A stretch of 64,000 nt of DNA from JACCXG01 sp963717745 (GCA_963717745.1 CAVQXJ010000016.1:1-64000), one strand, 5' to 3'; positions 46,792 to 56,212 are shown, numbered from the stretch's first letter. Numbers and translations are program-made. The notes: generated from the sequence alone by a model not told the origin.

Positions 46792-49110
46792 ATGACAGCC
46801 ACCAAATCTGAAACGGCCGCCCCGAAGGGGAAACCGAGGGGAGGCCGCTGGCGTCGCCTGTCGCCGCGCTGGAAGCGCTACGCCTTCTTCGGCATCGGCA
46901 TCCCGCTCATCCTGCTGACCGCGGTGATGGCTTACTACTGGGTGGTCTTCTCGAAGATGATCGACGCCCGGATGAGCGGCGAGATGACGCGCACCGATCC
47001 GCGCGTGTTCGCCCGCCCCTTCGAGCTGCACCGCGGCCAGTCGCTCACCGAGCGCCAGCTGATCGATCAGCTGAACGATCTCGGCTACGCCCACCGGCCA
47101 CGCACCGAGCAGGCCGGCGAGTTCACGGTCGGCCGGGACGCGATGGTGCTGATGCCGCGCGACGGCGATCACAAGGGACAGGTGGTGCGGCTGGTCTTCG
47201 CCGGCCGCGCGCCCAAGGGGACCGAGAACACCAGAATCGACGCGATCGAGCTGCCGAACTCGAAGAAGCAGACCGACCGGATCACGCTCGACGCGCCGCT
47301 CATCACCGCGCTGGTCGCCGACGCCCGCGAAAAGCGCCGCGACGTGCCGCTGCAGGTCATCCCGCAGCCGATGATCCAGGCGGTGCTGGCGATCGAGGAT
47401 CGGCGCTTCTACGACCACCCGGGCATCGACCCGATCGGCATCGGCGGCGCCATCTTCCGCAATGTCTTCGGCAACAAGGCCTACCTGGCGAGCGGCAGCA
47501 CCATCACGCAGCAGCTGGTCAAGAACACGTTCCTGACGCCGGAGAAGACCCCGAAGCGGAAGATGACCGAGTGGTTCATGTCGGTCGTGCTCGAGACGCG
47601 GCTGTCGAAGGATCAGATCCTGCAGCTCTATCTGAACGACGTCGCGCTCGGCCAGCGCGGATCGTTCGCGATTCACGGCGTCGGCGAAGCGGCCCGGCTG
47701 TTCTTCGCCAAGGACATCTCCAACGTGAACGCGGTCGAAGCGGCGACCATCGCCGGGGTCATTCAGTCGCCGTCCCGGCTCTCCCCGTTCAGCAATCCCG
47801 AACGGGCCAAGGACCGCCGCAACGTCGTGCTGCGCGCGATGGCCGAAACCGGCTACCTGAGCACCGACGCCGCGGACCGCGCGGTCCGTGAGCCGCTCGC
47901 CATCGTGGCGCGGGCGCTGGAAGCGGAAGCGCCGTACTTCGTCGACTACATCAGCCAGGAGCTGCAGTCGAAATACCCGGCCGCGGGCACCGTCGACGTC
48001 TACACCACGCTCGATCTCCACATGCAGCGGCTGGCGCAGGACGCGCTGCGCAACGGGCTGGTGCGGCTGGACGAGATCCTGGCGCGCCGCAAGCGCCACC
48101 CGCAGGCGGCGCTGCTCGCCATCGATCCGCGTACCGGCGAGGTCCTCGCCCTCGTCGGCGGCCGTTCCTACAACCAGTCGCAATACAACCGCGTCGTCTC
48201 CGCCCGCCGGCAGCCGGGATCCGTGTTCAAGCCGTTCGTCTATCTCGCGGCGTTCGAGCATGCGCAGGCGGAAGGGCGGACCGACCTCACCCCGGCGACG
48301 GTGGTGCTCGACGAGCCCACATCGTTCGTGTTCAACGCACAGACCTGGAGCCCGAGGAACTACGACGGCGAGTACGACGGACCGATCACGCTGCGGCGGG
48401 CGCTGGCGCTGTCGCGCAACATCGCCGCGGCCAAGGTGGCCGAGACGGCCGGATACGAGGAGGTCGCCGCGCTGTGGCGCCGGGTCGGCGCCGGAACGCC
48501 GCCGCGGCCGTACCCGGCGATCGCGCTCGGCGTCTTCGAAGCGACGCCGTTCGAGATCGCCACCGCGTACACGATGTTCCCCAATGGCGGCACCATCCGG
48601 CCGCTCACCGCGATCTCCCGTCTCGTCGCCAAGGGGAAGGACCTGGCGCTCAAGACCGAGAAGCCGCGGACCGTCGCACGCCCCGACACCACGTTCCTGG
48701 TGACCAGCATGATGCGGAGCGTCATCAACGAGGGAACCGGCGCCGGCGCACGGGCCGCCGGCTTCGCGCTGGACGCCGCCGGCAAGTCAGGAACGACCAA
48801 CGATCTGCGTGACGCCTGGTTCGTCGGCTTCACGCCGGAGCTCCTGACGGTCGTCTGGGTCGGCATGGACGACAACCAGCCGGTCGGGCTGAGCGGCACG
48901 CAGGCCGCGCTCCCGATCTGGACGGCGTTCATGACCCGGGCGTTGGCGGGACGCGCCAACGCCTCCTTCAGTGCGCCGGACGGCATCACCTTCGTCGATA
49001 TCGATCGCGACACCGGCAAGGTCGCCGCCCCGGGCTGCCCGCGCGTCTTCAAGGAAGCCTTCCTCGGCGGCACGGAGCCAGGTGAGGTCTGTCAGCTCCA
49101 CGGTTTCTGA
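46792..49110 (+). CDS. Bifunctional class A penicillin-binding protein, PBP1B type
   Basis: 772 residues from ATG at 46792 (MTATKSETAAPKGKPRGGRW); a GTG at 46768 is an alternative. After a basic cytoplasmic start and a membrane anchor (FFGIGIPLILLTAVMAYYWV), a UB2H-like domain (residues about 65-140, VFARPFELHRGQSLTERQLI), a GT51 glycosyltransferase domain (VLAIEDRRFYDHPGIDPIGI, GGSTITQQLVKN-like SGSTITQQLVKNTFL) and a transpeptidase domain with SxxK (RQPGSVFKPFVY), SRN (ALSRNIAAAK) and KSGTTNDLRDAWF follow. It polymerises and cross-links peptidoglycan. The UB2H region suggests a LpoB-like partner. Confidence 0.95.
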   Translation: MTATKSETAAPKGKPRGGRWRRLSPRWKRYAFFGIGIPLILLTAVMAYYWVVFSKMIDARMSGEMTRTDPRVFARPFELHRGQSLTERQLIDQLNDLGYAHRPRTEQAGEFTVGRDAMVLMPRDGDHKGQVVRLVFAGRAPKGTENTRIDAIELPNSKKQTDRITLDAPLITALVADAREKRRDVPLQVIPQPMIQAVLAIEDRRFYDHPGIDPIGIGGAIFRNVFGNKAYLASGSTITQQLVKNTFLTPEKTPKRKMTEWFMSVVLETRLSKDQILQLYLNDVALGQRGSFAIHGVGEAARLFFAKDISNVNAVEAATIAGVIQSPSRLSPFSNPERAKDRRNVVLRAMAETGYLSTDAADRAVREPLAIVARALEAEAPYFVDYISQELQSKYPAAGTVDVYTTLDLHMQRLAQDALRNGLVRLDEILARRKRHPQAALLAIDPRTGEVLALVGGRSYNQSQYNRVVSARRQPGSVFKPFVYLAAFEHAQAEGRTDLTPATVVLDEPTSFVFNAQTWSPRNYDGEYDGPITLRRALALSRNIAAAKVAETAGYEEVAALWRRVGAGTPPRPYPAIALGVFEATPFEIATAYTMFPNGGTIRPLTAISRLVAKGKDLALKTEKPRTVARPDTTFLVTSMMRSVINEGTGAGARAAGFALDAAGKSGTTNDLRDAWFVGFTPELLTVVWVGMDDNQPVGLSGTQAALPIWTAFMTRALAGRANASFSAPDGITFVDIDRDTGKVAAPGCPRVFKEAFLGGTEPGEVCQLHGF

Positions 49111-49293
49111 GTCAACCTCGCGGCTCAGGGGGGATCGACGGAGGTACCGGATCTCAAAAACGGAGCAACGAAGCCAACGGAGGAAACGGCAAAACCTATT
49201 TTGTTTTCTCTGTTTTCTTCGTTATCTTCGTTGCTCCGTTTTTGAGATCCGGTACCTCCGACTCCCTCGTCAAGCGTGCGGTAAGATCTCTCG
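49111..49293. repeat. 121-bp near-palindrome in the gap between the PBP and foldase genes
   Basis: Arms 49139-49173 and 49226-49260 are perfect inverted repeats of 35 bp (CGGAGGTACCGGATCTCAAA and further). The inner 50 bases continue with imperfect pairing. It could fold into one long hairpin in RNA or a cruciform in DNA. Confidence 0.85.
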
Positions 49294-50328
49294 ATGTTCG
49301 GAATCAAAACATGTCGCGTCTTGGCCCCTGTGCTCGCCCTCTTCTGCAGTGCCGCCGCCTGCAAGAAGAACCCGGCGGAACAGACTGCGGCCGCTCAGAC
49401 CGCTGAACAGAAGCCGGCGGAACCACCCGCGCCGCCCAAGCCGATGCCCGCCGAGCTTCCCGAGGTGGTGGCACGGGTGAACGGTCAGCCGGTGACCAAG
49501 GGTGACTTCGATCGGCTGGTCAAGAACATCGAGGCCGGCCGCGGCCCCATCCCGGCCGACAAACGCGACGAGGTGCTGCGCGCGGTACTCGATCAGTTGA
49601 TCACCTACAACGTGCTGAAGCAGGAAGCGGCGTCGCGGAAGCTGGATGTCGCCGATACCGACGTCGAGGCGCAGGTCGCGCAGATGCAGAAGCAGTTTCC
49701 GACCGAGGCCGAATTCAGCAAGGCCCTCGCCGCGCGCAACACCACCGTCGCGCAGCTCAAGGCCGATGCCAAGATCGACATGGCGATCAACAAGATGATG
49801 GAGGCGGAAGTCACGGCGGTGGCGGCCACCGACGCCGACGTGCAGGACTTCTACGCCAAGAATCCCGACAAGTTCAAGCAAGGGGAATCCGTCCGCGCCA
49901 GCCACATCCTGATCAAGGCCGACGAGAAAGCGGACGAGCCGACCAAGAAGGCGGCGCGCGCCAAGATCGACGGGCTGCTGAAGCGGGTCAAGGCGGGCGA
50001 GGATTTCGGCGCCCTGGCCAAAGAGCATTCGGAGGACGGCAGCTCGGTGGAGGGGGGCGACCTCGGGTTCTTCCCGCGCGGCAAGATGGTGCCGCCGTTC
50101 GATCAGGCGGCGTTTGCCTTGAAGCCCGGCGAGATCAGCGACGTGGTGGTCAGCCAGTTCGGCTTCCACATCATCAAGCTGATCGAAAAGAAGGACGCCA
50201 CGGTGGTCCCGCTCGAGCAGGTCAAGCCGCGCGTGCAGGAGTTCCTGACCAATCAGAAGAAGCAGGAAAAGGTCGAGGCCTTGATCAAGGACGCCAAGGC
50301 GAAGGCAAAAATCGAGGTTCTCGTCTGA
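49294..50328 (+). CDS. Parvulin-type peptidyl-prolyl isomerase lipoprotein (SurA/PrsA-like)
   Basis: 344 residues. The signal MFGIKTCRVLAPVLALFCSA ends in a lipobox-like SAAAC, so Cys23 is the predicted lipid site. An Ala/Pro-rich linker is followed by a SurA-N-like helical domain (ARVNGQPVTKGDFDRLVKNI, LDQLITYNVLKQEAASRKLD) and a parvulin domain (RASHILIKADEKADEPTKK, FGALAKEHSEDGSSVEGGDL, GFFPRGKMVPPFDQAAFALK, VVSQFGFHIIKLIEK). It should help fold outer-membrane or periplasmic proteins. It overlaps the start of the XdhC-like gene. Confidence 0.92.
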   Translation: MFGIKTCRVLAPVLALFCSAAACKKNPAEQTAAAQTAEQKPAEPPAPPKPMPAELPEVVARVNGQPVTKGDFDRLVKNIEAGRGPIPADKRDEVLRAVLDQLITYNVLKQEAASRKLDVADTDVEAQVAQMQKQFPTEAEFSKALAARNTTVAQLKADAKIDMAINKMMEAEVTAVAATDADVQDFYAKNPDKFKQGESVRASHILIKADEKADEPTKKAARAKIDGLLKRVKAGEDFGALAKEHSEDGSSVEGGDLGFFPRGKMVPPFDQAAFALKPGEISDVVVSQFGFHIIKLIEKKDATVVPLEQVKPRVQEFLTNQKKQEKVEALIKDAKAKAKIEVLV

Positions 50329-51167
50329 GCGAAGAGGTCCTCGCGGCGGCCGCGGATGCGCTCCGGCGCGGCGACCCGGTCGCGCTGGTGACGGTGGTGC
50401 GCGCGAACGGATCGACGCCGCAGCGCGCCGGGGCCAAGATGCTGGTGTTCCCTGACGGGCGGACTATCGGGACCATCGGCGGCGGCTGTTACGAGAACGA
50501 CGCCTTCTGGAAAGCCCGCGACGCCCTGGTCACCGGCCGATCGGCGCTGCTCCATTACGAGCTGAACGACGACTTCGCCCAGGAGAACGGGCTGGTCTGC
50601 GGAGGGCAGATGGACGTCCACATCGATCCGCTGGAACCCACGCCGCGGCTGTTCGTGATCGGCGCCGGACACGTCGGCTGGCACCTGGGCCGGCTCGCCG
50701 TCGACGCCGGCTTCCGCGTCCAGGTGGTCGACGATCGGGAAAAGTTCGCCAGCGCGGACCGGTTTCCCGGCGCCGAGGCGGTCATCGCCGAACCGATTCC
50801 GGAGTGGCTGCACCGCAACGAGATTCCCGCCTCGGCGTTCGTGGTGGTCGTGACCCGCGGTCACACCTACGACCTCGACGCCATGCGCGCGCTGGCGGCA
50901 CGCGACCTCAAATACCTCGGCCTGATCGGCAGCCGGGCCAAGGTCAGCCGGATCTTCGCGCGCCTGCTCGAAGAAGGCATGCCCCAGGAGTGCCTGACCC
51001 GGATCCATGCCCCGATCGGTCTCGACATCGGCGCGGTCACCCCGGCCGAGATCGCCATCAGCATCATGGCGGAACTGGTCGCCATCCGGCGCGGCGCCGA
51101 CACCGCGGCCCTCGCCATGAAGCGCCCGAATATCGCGGGCGCCGCCTCGTCTTCACCGTCCTCCTGA
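50325..51167 (+). CDS. XdhC/CoxI-family protein
   Basis: About 280 residues. The XdhC domain reads VALVTVVRANGSTPQRAGAK, MLVFPDGRTIGTIGGGCYEN, and GLVCGGQMDVHIDPLEP. A Rossmann-type C-terminal domain follows with RLFVIGAGHVGWHLGRLAVD, VVVVTRGHTYDLDAMRALAA and YLGLIGSRAKVSRIFARLLE. XdhC proteins insert or sulfurate the molybdenum cofactor for xanthine dehydrogenase-type enzymes. The first 20 residues are conserved in kind but have no ATG/GTG; a CTG at 50325 overlapping the foldase stop is the likely start. No dehydrogenase gene is in the window. Confidence 0.85.
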   Translation: MSEEVLAAAADALRRGDPVALVTVVRANGSTPQRAGAKMLVFPDGRTIGTIGGGCYENDAFWKARDALVTGRSALLHYELNDDFAQENGLVCGGQMDVHIDPLEPTPRLFVIGAGHVGWHLGRLAVDAGFRVQVVDDREKFASADRFPGAEAVIAEPIPEWLHRNEIPASAFVVVVTRGHTYDLDAMRALAARDLKYLGLIGSRAKVSRIFARLLEEGMPQECLTRIHAPIGLDIGAVTPAEIAISIMAELVAIRRGADTAALAMKRPNIAGAASSSPSS

Positions 51168-51172
51168 CCGCC

Positions 51173-52499
51173 GTGCCGTCGGTCCTTTTCCGCAACGCCA
51201 CCATCCTGGCGATGGACGACCGTCTGACCGTGTCGGAGGGAAGCGTGTCGGTGCGTGACGGGCTGATCGCGGCAGTAGGCGCGGTGCCCGAGACTCCGCA
51301 CGACACCGTCATCGATGCCCGCGGCGGCTACCTTCTGCCCGGCTTCATCCAGACCCACGTCCATCTCTGTCAAACGCTGTTCCGGGGATTCGCCGACGAC
51401 ATGCCGCTGCTCGACTGGCTGCGGCAGCGCGTCTGGCCGATGGAGGCCGCCCACACCCCGTCGACGCTTCGGGCGTCGGTGCGGCTGGCTGCCGCTGAGC
51501 TGCTACGCACCGGCACCACGTCGGTGCTCACGATGGAGACGGTGCACGACACCGACGTGGTGTTCGAGACGCTCGCCGCGCTCGGACTGCGCGCCACCGT
51601 CGGGAAATGCATGATGGATTCGGATCGGGAGGTGCCGCCGCGGCTCCAGGAGCGGACCCGGGCCTCCATCGACGAGAGTCTGGCGCTGAAGCAGCGCTGG
51701 CACGGCGCTGCCAACGGCCGCCTGCGCGCCGCGTTCGCACCGCGGTTCGCGGTGTCGTGTTCCCGCGACCTCCTGGAAGCCGTGGCGTCACTGGCGGCCT
51801 CGGAACAGGCGCTCGTGCACACTCACGCCTCCGAGAACCAGGACGAGGTCGAAGTCGTGCGGCGGCTGTCGGGCGGGTTCTCGAATCTCGAGTACCTCGC
51901 CGACACGGGGCTGGCGACCAGCCGGCTCTGCACCGCGCACTGCGTCTGGGTCACGGATGCGGAGCAAGCCCTGCTCGCGGAGCGCGACGTCAAAGTCATG
52001 CACTGCCCCGGATCCAACCTCAAACTCGGTTCGGGCATCGCGCCGGTGACGGAAATGCGGGCGCGCGGCATCTCGGTATCGCTCGGCGCCGACGGCGCGG
52101 CCTGCAACAACCGGCTCGACATGTTCGACGAGATGCGCCTCGCCGCCACTCTCCAGGCGATGCGCAAGGGCCCGGGATCGCTCCCCGCCCGTGACGTCGT
52201 CTGGATGGCAACCCGGGAGGGAGCGCGGGCAATCGGGCTGGAAGCAGAGGTCGGCTCGATTGAAGTGGGCAAGCGGGCCGATCTGATCCTGATCGACCGA
52301 GACCGGCCGCACCTCACGCCCGGCGGCCGACCCCTGGTCGACCCTCGTCTACAGCGCCCGCGGCACCGACGTCCGGACGGTGCTGGTCGACGGCGAGGTG
52401 CTGGTGCGGGATTTCGCGTTGACCCGTGAAGACGAGTTGGAGGTGGTCCAGACGGCGCGGACGGCGGCCGGCGAGCTGGCGAGCCGGGCAGGCATCTGA
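51173..52499 (+). CDS. Amidohydrolase (ATZ/TRZ, guanine-deaminase-like), one frameshift
   Basis: About 442 residues from GTG at 51173 (MPSVLFRNATILAMDDRLTV). The subtype III amidohydrolase motifs are present: LLPGFIQTHVHLCQTLFRGF (HxH), a conserved His in HTHASENQDEVEVVRRL, CTAHCVWVTDAEQALLAERD, HCPGSNLKLGSGIAPVTEM and LGADGAACNNRLDMFDEMRL with the metal Asp. After a +1 shift near 52345 the tail reads VYSARGTDVRTVLVDGEVLV. Together with the XdhC-like gene it points to purine degradation, with guanine to xanthine as the likely step; substrate assignment is inference. Confidence 0.85.
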
Positions 52500-52507
52500 A
52501 GGTCGAG

Positions 52508-52513
52508 TATAAT
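52508..52513 (+). promoter_or_regulatory. -10 box of the hrcA operon promoter
   Basis: TATAAT, a perfect consensus -10, ends two bases before the CIRCE element and 36 bases before the hrcA start. No clear -35 is seen. Confidence 0.6.
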
Positions 52514-52515
52514 CC

Positions 52516-52542
52516 TTAGCAGTCTCTGCTTGCGAGTGCTAA
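52516..52542 (+). promoter_or_regulatory. CIRCE element (HrcA operator)
   Basis: TTAGCAGTC, nine bases, GAGTGCTAA: the consensus TTAGCACTC-N9-GAGTGCTAA with one mismatch. It lies between the -10 box and the hrcA start, so HrcA can repress its own operon and heat shock relieves it. Confidence 0.92.
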
Positions 52543-52548
52543 ACCATC

Positions 52549-53595
52549 ATGTCGATGCATCCTGAGCTGCCGGAACGGGATAGACGCATCCTTGGCGTGC
52601 TGGTACAGGGCTATATCGACGACGGCGAGCCGATTTCGTCGTTGTGGCTGGCCAGCCAGGGGTTCGGGGTGTCGTCGGCAACGCTCCGAAACATTCTGGC
52701 CCGTCTCGAGGAACAGGGCTACGTGCGCCAGCCGCATACCTCGGCGGGGCGGGTGCCGACCGATCTCGGCTATCGCTGCTACGTCGATCAGCTGCTGACC
52801 GAACGCCGCTCGTCGCGGCCGGCGCCGCAGGTGGAAGCGCGGCTGCGCCGGGCCGGGACGGTGGACGACATGCTCTCCCACGCCTCGCATGAGGTGGCGC
52901 GGGCTTCACAGCAGTTGAGCTTCGCGATTGCCCCCGGGGGCGAGACCGCCACCCTGGAGCATCTCGAGTTCGTGCCGCTCGACGGTGGCAAGGTTCTGGT
53001 GGTGATCGTGACGACCGGCGGACACGTCGCGCACAAGGTCATCGCGCCGACCGAGGTCCACGATCTGGCCGAGCTGCAGCGGGCCGCCAACTATCTCAAC
53101 AGCGAGTTCAAGGGGCAGTCGCTGGTGGCGGTGCGGCTGGCCGTCCTGCACCGGCTGCGCGAAGAGCGCAGTCTCTACGACGAGCTGATGTCGCGGGCGC
53201 TCCGCCTTGCCAGCACCACGTTCGCGGATATGAGCTCCGAGCCGGCGGTGTTCATCCAGGGCACCTCGCTGCTGCTCGAAGACGTGGGCGGGGAGAGCCC
53301 CGACGTCACGCTCGAAACGCTGCGCACGCTGCTGCGGATGATCGAAGAGAAAACCCGGCTGATTGAGCTGCTCGACGAGTGCATCAGCGGCGCCGGTCTG
53401 ACGATCGTGATCGGGTCCGAGCACCAGCGGCCGGACCTGCAGCGCTTCAGCCTCATCGCCTGCCGTTATTCGGATGGGCACGGCACCGGCACGGTCGGGG
53501 TGATCGGGCCGACCCGCATGCGCTACTCGCGCGCCATCAACGCCGTCGAGGGACTCTCGAAGGCGATCAGCCGGATGGTCAACCCCCGATCCTGA
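52549..53595 (+). CDS. hrcA: Heat-inducible transcription repressor HrcA
   Basis: 348 residues starting MSMHPELPERDRRILGVLVQ. The N-terminal winged helix has YIDDGEPISSLWLASQGFGV, SSATLRNILARLEEQGYV and RQPHTSAGRVPTDLGYRCYV, the standard HrcA signature. A GAF-like core follows (VLVVIVTTGGHVAHKVI, ERSLYDELMSRALRLA) and the C-terminal YSDGHGTGTVGVIGPTRMRY is also typical. It binds CIRCE and represses chaperone genes. The ATG at 52549 lies 6 bases after CIRCE, with no clear ribosome binding site. Confidence 0.96.
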   Translation: MSMHPELPERDRRILGVLVQGYIDDGEPISSLWLASQGFGVSSATLRNILARLEEQGYVRQPHTSAGRVPTDLGYRCYVDQLLTERRSSRPAPQVEARLRRAGTVDDMLSHASHEVARASQQLSFAIAPGGETATLEHLEFVPLDGGKVLVVIVTTGGHVAHKVIAPTEVHDLAELQRAANYLNSEFKGQSLVAVRLAVLHRLREERSLYDELMSRALRLASTTFADMSSEPAVFIQGTSLLLEDVGGESPDVTLETLRTLLRMIEEKTRLIELLDECISGAGLTIVIGSEHQRPDLQRFSLIACRYSDGHGTGTVGVIGPTRMRYSRAINAVEGLSKAISRMVNPRS

Positions 53596-53625
53596 ACCCT
53601 GGTTCCGTTCATCCACACAGTCACG

Positions 53626-54192
53626 ATGGAAGACAATCGCACCGACTCCAATTTCGATTCGAGTGAAGCCTCAGAGTCAGGCGACGCCGGCGCCGCCGAT
53701 GCTGCCGACCCCAACCCCGGTGACAGCCCGATCTCGTTGCGCGAAGCCGAGCTCGAGCGTGAGCGCGACAACTTCAAGGATCTGCTGCTCCGCCGGACCG
53801 CGGAGTTCGAGAACTTCCGCAAACGCACCGACCGTGAACGCCTCGCGCAGTCGGAAGCGGCCGCGGCCGACCTGATGAGCGAGCTGCTGCCGCTCGTCGA
53901 CGATCTCGACCGCGCGCTGCAGGCGGAAGCCGGCAGTGAGGGCGCCGATGCGTATCGGCGCGGAGTCGAGCTGATCCACCGTCAGCTTTCCGACGTGCTG
54001 CGCAAGCGGGGCGTGAAGGCGATCGACGCGCTCGGGGCCGATTTCGATCCGCACTACCATCAGGCCGTTTCCTACGAGCCGGCGGAAGGGCGGCGCGACG
54101 GAGAGATTATCGAGGAGTACCGCCGCGGCTTCACGCTTGGCGATCGGCTGCTGCGGCCCTCGATGGTGAAAGTAGCGAAAGGTGAAGCGTGA
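53626..54192 (+). CDS. grpE: Nucleotide exchange factor GrpE
   Basis: 188 residues starting MEDNRTDSNFDSSEASESGD, with an acidic disordered N-terminus, then a coiled coil (ELERERDNFKDLLLRRTAEF, ENFRKRTDRERLAQSEAA), LLPLVDDLDRALQAEAGS and the beta domain GVKAIDALGADFDPHYHQAV, YRRGFTLGDRLLRPSMVKV. GrpE releases ADP from DnaK. It lies 30 bases after hrcA, and its end overlaps a GTG that could start dnaJ. Confidence 0.95.
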   Translation: MEDNRTDSNFDSSEASESGDAGAADAADPNPGDSPISLREAELERERDNFKDLLLRRTAEFENFRKRTDRERLAQSEAAAADLMSELLPLVDDLDRALQAEAGSEGADAYRRGVELIHRQLSDVLRKRGVKAIDALGADFDPHYHQAVSYEPAEGRRDGEIIEEYRRGFTLGDRLLRPSMVKVAKGEA

Positions 54193-54200
54193 GGGCCAGT

Positions 54201-55343
54201 GTGAGCAAGCGTGACTATTACGAGGTCCTCGGCGTGGAGCGCCAGGCGACCGATCAGCAGATCAAGAGCGCGTACCGCAAGCTCGCGATGCAGCATCACC
54301 CGGATCGCAATCCTGGCAACCATCAGGCCGAGGAGCTGTTCAAGGAAGCGGCCGAGGCGTACGCGGTCCTGGCCGACGCGCAGAAGCGCGGCCTCTACGA
54401 CAAGTTCGGTCATGCCGGGGTCAACGGGGCGGCTGGGGGCGGGGCGGGCTTCGACCCGACGATCTTCGCGGATTTCTCCGACATCTTCTCCGGTCTCGGA
54501 GACGCGTTCGGGTTCGGCGACATCTTTGGCGGGCGGCGGCGGCGAGGCGGCCCGCAGCGCGGCGCCGATCTGCGCTACGACCTCGAGATCACGTTCGAGG
54601 AATCGGCGACCGGCACCGAGACCACGATTCAGATTCCGCGCGAGGAAGCCTGCGAGACCTGCGCCGGGTCGGGCGCGGCCGAAGGCACGAAAGCCGAAAC
54701 CTGTTCGCAATGCCGCGGCTCGGGCCAGCTCCGCTATCAGCAGGGCTTCCTGACCGTCGCCCGCCCCTGCCCGAACTGCCGCGGCACCGGGAAGACCATC
54801 GCCAAGCCGTGCGCGACCTGCCGCGGCGCCGGCCGGGTGGGACGCGAACGGTCGCTCACGGTCAAGATTCCCGCCGGCATCGCCACCGGGCAGCGTCTCC
54901 GCTTGTATGGCGAGGGCGAGCACGGCAGCGAAAACGGACCGGCCGGCGACCTCTACGTGGTCGTGCACGTACAGGAGCACTCGTTCTTCCATCGCGAGGG
55001 AGACGATCTCTACTGCGAGCTGACCATGCCCTTTCACACCATGGCGCTCGGCGGCGAAGTGCGGGTGCCGACGCTCAAGGGCCGCGACGAGCTCAACATC
55101 CCCGCCGGCACCCAGCCGGGCGCGCGGTTCAAGCTGCGCGGCAAGGGCATGCCGAACGTGTCCGGCCGCGGCCACGGCGATCTCCACGTGATCGCGCGAG
55201 TGGCGGTGCCGAAGAAGCTGACCCGTGAACAGCGGCAGATCGTCGAAGAGCTCGCGCGGACCATGCCCGAGAGGACCGACGGGGATGGCAGCGAGTCCGC
55301 GGAAAAGCCCTTCTTCGAGCGCGTGAAGGACATCTTCGGGTGA
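54201..55343 (+). CDS. dnaJ: Chaperone protein DnaJ
   Basis: 380 residues from GTG at 54201 (MSKRDYYEVLGVERQATDQQ); an upstream GTG at 54189 overlaps grpE. The J domain has the HPD motif in KLAMQHHPDRNPGNHQAEEL. A Gly/Phe-rich stretch is followed by the zinc domain with four CxxCxGxG repeats (CETCAGSG, CSQCRGSG, CPNCRGTG, CATCRGAG), then substrate-binding domains (GDLYVVVHVQEHSFFHREGD, LPTLKG-like VPTLKGRDELNIPAGT). It stimulates DnaK. dnaK is not between grpE and dnaJ and not elsewhere in the window. Confidence 0.97.
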   Translation: MSKRDYYEVLGVERQATDQQIKSAYRKLAMQHHPDRNPGNHQAEELFKEAAEAYAVLADAQKRGLYDKFGHAGVNGAAGGGAGFDPTIFADFSDIFSGLGDAFGFGDIFGGRRRRGGPQRGADLRYDLEITFEESATGTETTIQIPREEACETCAGSGAAEGTKAETCSQCRGSGQLRYQQGFLTVARPCPNCRGTGKTIAKPCATCRGAGRVGRERSLTVKIPAGIATGQRLRLYGEGEHGSENGPAGDLYVVVHVQEHSFFHREGDDLYCELTMPFHTMALGGEVRVPTLKGRDELNIPAGTQPGARFKLRGKGMPNVSGRGHGDLHVIARVAVPKKLTREQRQIVEELARTMPERTDGDGSESAEKPFFERVKDIFG

Positions 55344-56203
55344 GCGCGGACAGCTCCCCTGCGCTGATCATCCATCTCACACCGGGCAGCAGCGCGCCAG
55401 CGCGCGATCGACTCGTCGCGCTGCTGGCCGACTACGATCTCATCGCCATCCACGAAGACGACGTGTCGTCGGCCCGGACCTGGACCGCCCATTTCGGTAC
55501 CGCGGACGCGCGCGACGCCGCGGCGCAGGCGATCGGCGCCATCACTGATCCGGAGCCGCTGCGCGTCGAAGTCGCCGACGTCGAAGACGAGGATTGGGCG
55601 CGGCGCACCCAGGCGGATCTGCCCGCCATCCGGGTCGGTCGAATCATCGTGGCGCCACCGTGGGACTTGCCGTCTCCGGCCGTTGCGGGGGACGCGCTGG
55701 TGGTCGAGATCGAGCCCTCGCGGGGATTCGGCACCGGCCACCATCAATCGACCCGGCTCTGCCTGGTGCTGCTCCAGAATCTTCAGCTGAGCTCGCGGAC
55801 GCTGACCGACGTCGGCACCGGCTCCGGCGTGCTCGCGATCGTGGCGGCGAAGCTCGGTGCCGCCTTCGTCTCCGCCATCGACGTCGATCCCGACGCGGTC
55901 GACAACGCCCGCGAGAACATCGTCAGAAACCACGTCGAGGCCGTGGTCGAAGCGCACGTGCGCGACCTCACCGAGCCGGGGCTGGCCGCAGCGGACGTCG
56001 CGACGGCCAACCTGACCGGCACGCTGCTCGCCCGCCATGCCGCCGAGCTCGCGCCGCTCGTCAAGCCGGCCGGCAGCCTGATCGTCGCGGGCTTCACCAT
56101 CGACGAAAAGCCGCTCGTCCTCGAGGCGTTCGAGGGCTCGTTTGCGCTCACCCAGTCGGCCGAGGAGGATGACTGGTGGGCGTTCGTGCTGACAAGGCAC
56201 TAG
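55340..56203 (+). CDS. prmA: Ribosomal protein L11 methyltransferase
   Basis: 287 residues from GTG at 55340, overlapping the dnaJ stop by 4 bases. The N-terminal substrate-recognition domain (LIAIHEDDVSSARTWTAHFG, EDWARRTQADLPAIRVGRII) is followed by EIEPSRGFGTGHHQSTRLCL, TLTDVGTGSGVLAIVAAKLG (SAM-binding motif I), VSAIDVDPDAVDNARENIV and TANLTGTLLARHAAELA. PrmA trimethylates ribosomal protein L11. It is often near dnaJ in bacteria. Confidence 0.93.
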   Translation: MSADSSPALIIHLTPGSSAPARDRLVALLADYDLIAIHEDDVSSARTWTAHFGTADARDAAAQAIGAITDPEPLRVEVADVEDEDWARRTQADLPAIRVGRIIVAPPWDLPSPAVAGDALVVEIEPSRGFGTGHHQSTRLCLVLLQNLQLSSRTLTDVGTGSGVLAIVAAKLGAAFVSAIDVDPDAVDNARENIVRNHVEAVVEAHVRDLTEPGLAAADVATANLTGTLLARHAAELAPLVKPAGSLIVAGFTIDEKPLVLEAFEGSFALTQSAEEDDWWAFVLTRH

Positions 56204-56212
56204 ACTAGCGGG

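Noticed and set aside
46726..48261. A 511-residue minus-strand frame opposite the PBP gene
   Set aside because: It lies opposite a gene with complete glycosyltransferase and transpeptidase motifs and has no recognisable domain.
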